Shown: piece by piece, positions 62,849 to 64,000 of the stretch
Position numbering within the stretch: position 1 is the first letter of the stretch
Layout: each line of letters begins with the position of its first letter
Assembly (NCBI GenBank): GCA_963832875.1
Contig: CAWHWB010000010.1
Location: forward strand, 124,001 to 188,000
DNA length: 64,000 nucleotides
From: AP-15 sp963832875
Lineage (GTDB): Bacteria > Pseudomonadota > Alphaproteobacteria > ATCC43930 > CGMCC-115725
Direction of reading: 5' to 3'
Notes under the pieces: model-generated
Databases searched by the model: none
The model's input: only the letters and a program-made list of their open reading frames with translations
Told to the model about the DNA's origin: nothing
Program-made: the position numbers and the translations under genes

Positions 62849-62930
62849 CGAGGAGCGATCGCGACGAAGCAATCTCGAAGGAATCGGGATAGACGGCCCC
62901 AGATTTGCTTCGCTGTGCTCGCAATGACAT
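62849..62930. repeat. Intergenic repeat of the GCGAAGCAATC type in the ilvB-ilvN spacer
   Basis: GAGCGATCGCGACGAAGCAATC on the left, and AGATTTGCTTCGCTGTGCTCGCAATGACA on the right, form an inverted pair around GACGGCCCC. The GAAGCAATC and ATTGCGAGC words are those of a very common alphaproteobacterial repeat. It fills most of the 135-nt spacer between ilvB and ilvN and differs from the family at 62188. Confidence 0.7.
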
Positions 62931-62950
62931 GCCGCTGGGGCATGGGGTGA

Positions 62951-64000
62951 TCACACCAGCACCATGCCTTCTTCGGAGACCGGCTTTTTGGCCTCGTCCT
63001 CGGGACCGAGCAGCATCTCGTTATGCGCAGCACCCGACGGGATCATCGGGAAGCAGTTCTCGGCCTGGTCGACGGCGACATCGAGGATCGCCGCACCCGG
63101 CGTCTCGATCATCCAGGCGATCGCGTCGTCGAGCTCGGTGGGCTTCTCCACTCGTCGTCCGGAAGCGCCGAAGGCCTCGGCCAATTTAACGAAATCCGGC
63201 AGTGCCGCGGTATAGCTCTCGGAATAGCGGCCGCCATGCAGCAATTCCTGCCATTGCCGCACCATCCCCATATACTGGTTGTTCAGAATGAAGACTTTGA
63301 CCGGCAGCCGGTATTGGGCGACGGTCGACATTTCCTGAATGTTCATTAGGATCGACGCTTCGCCAGCGACGTCTACGACGAGCGCTTCGGGATGGGCGAC
63401 CTGCACCCCGACCGCGGCCGGCAAGCCGTAACCCATGGTGCCGAGCCCGCCCGAGGTCATCCAATGCTGCGGCTCCTCGAACTTCAAGAACTGCGCCGCC
63501 CACATCTGATGCTGGCCGACCTCGGTGGTGACGTAGAGGTCGCGGCCGCTGGTCTGCGCATAGAGCCGTTCGAGCGCGTATTGCGGCTTGATCAGGTCGC
63601 GCCGGCTGCGGTCGTAGCGCAGGCAATCGCGGCTGCGCCAGCCCTCGATCGTGCGCCACCATTCCGCGCGCGCATCGACGCCGCTGACCGGCCGCCCCGT
63701 CTTCCAGCCGGCGAGCAGCGCCGACACGGCCTCGCCGGCGTCGCCGATGATCGGCAGGTCGACGCGCACGTTCTTGTTGATCGAGGAAGGGTCGATGTCG
63801 ATGTGGATCTTTTTCGAGCCGGGCGAAAACGCGTTCAAGCGCCCGGTCACCCGGTCATCAAACCGCGCGCCGACCGCGATCAACAGGTCGCAGCCATGCA
63901 TCGCCAAATTCGCCTCATAGGTGCCATGCATGCCGACCATGCCGAGGAAGTGCGGGTCGCTCGCCGGCAGCGCCCCAAGCCCCATCAAGGTCAGCGTGCA
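62951..64000 (-). CDS. ilvB: Acetolactate synthase large (catalytic) subunit, C-terminal part (cut by window edge)
   Basis: The ThDP-dependent enzyme that makes acetolactate and acetohydroxybutyrate. About 350 C-terminal residues are visible, and the frame runs off the right edge of the window. Seen are MVGMHGTYEANLAMHGCDLL, GARFDDRVTGRLNAFSPGSK (FAD/middle domain), TSGGLGTMGYGLPAAVGVQV, VDVAGEASILMNIQEMSTVA (ThDP/Mg site) and LNNQYMGMVRQWQELLHGGR. GEAS in place of GDGS at the ThDP motif is the normal alphaproteobacterial form. It heads the ilvBNC unit. Confidence 0.97.
   Translation of the reverse strand, partial: CTLTLMGLGALPASDPHFLGMVGMHGTYEANLAMHGCDLLIAVGARFDDRVTGRLNAFSPGSKKIHIDIDPSSINKNVRVDLPIIGDAGEAVSALLAGWKTGRPVSGVDARAEWWRTIEGWRSRDCLRYDRSRRDLIKPQYALERLYAQTSGRDLYVTTEVGQHQMWAAQFLKFEEPQHWMTSGGLGTMGYGLPAAVGVQVAHPEALVVDVAGEASILMNIQEMSTVAQYRLPVKVFILNNQYMGMVRQWQELLHGGRYSESYTAALPDFVKLAEAFGASGRRVEKPTELDDAIAWMIETPGAAILDVAVDQAENCFPMIPSGAAHNEMLLGPEDEAKKPVSEEGMVLV

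Noticed and set aside
62951..64000. Loss of the GDG ThDP motif in acetolactate synthase
   Set aside because: The GEAS form with MNIQEM is the normal alphaproteobacterial version, so the enzyme is not degraded.

Overview
The window is GC-rich, gene-dense chromosomal DNA from an alphaproteobacterium, most likely of the Rhodospirillales type. The evidence is gene content and order: the rnd-kdsD-lptC-lptA-lptB-rpoN-hpf-ptsN string with DUF1150 and sHsp genes beside it, trmL-hemF divergent from the cytochrome bc1 genes, lgt-midA-pgeF ... prs-rplY-pth-ychF, a class I KARI and an alphaproteobacterial acetolactate synthase. No phage, complete IS element, CRISPR array or rRNA operon is visible. Three tRNA genes are present: Gly(TCC), Tyr(GTA) and Leu(CAG). 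Layout, left to right: tuf (cut by the left edge), tRNA-Gly and tRNA-Tyr facing rlmB (1-2047); lytic transglycosylase, dapA, smpB, cobB and a serine hydrolase (2057-8319); a ugp-type sugar-phosphate ABC importer with a frameshifted binding protein and no ATPase gene in view (8474-11793); a YgjP-like metallopeptidase, cupin, AmpG-like permease, periplasmic cyclophilin, NDUFA9-like protein and zinc alcohol dehydrogenase (11928-17298); an RND pump with its adaptor (17668-21989); tRNA-Leu, RNase D and the LPS export / sigma-54 / PTS-Ntr cluster (22201-29834); DUF1150, sHsp, a Tim44-like protein, hemF and trmL (29857-33519); cytochrome b and c1 with the Rieske gene missing from its usual slot (33692-35942); methionine salvage and nucleoside uptake (35950-39415); lgt-midA-pgeF-lipoprotein (40560-44255); an inserted tetR-emrAB efflux cassette (44595-48098); prs-rplY-pth-ychF (48352-51913); a TMEM175-like channel, glgA and a PAS histidine kinase (52042-55747); envelope and signalling genes including an adenylate cyclase joined to an OmpA-like domain (55841-61120); and ilvBNC (61142-64000). 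Several units are translationally coupled by ATGA or GTGA overlaps: lgt-midA-pgeF, lptA-lptB, trmL-hemF and emrA-emrB. Four genes (ugpB, hpf, the TMEM175 gene and the DUF6600 gene) are recognisable over their full length only if single-base indels are allowed. This many small indels in otherwise conserved genes suggests residual sequencing error in the assembly, although real decay cannot be excluded. Intergenic palindromic repeats of several families sit between genes, including both spacers of the ilv genes. The most interesting items are the cyclase-TM-OmpA fusion beside a DUF6600 protein with a 60-bp tandem repeat, the missing Rieske gene with a short ORF in its place, a hairpin covering the sHsp ribosome-binding site, the tetR operator overlapping its own -10 box, and the emrAB cassette splitting a conserved gene string and followed by a truncated SDR gene.
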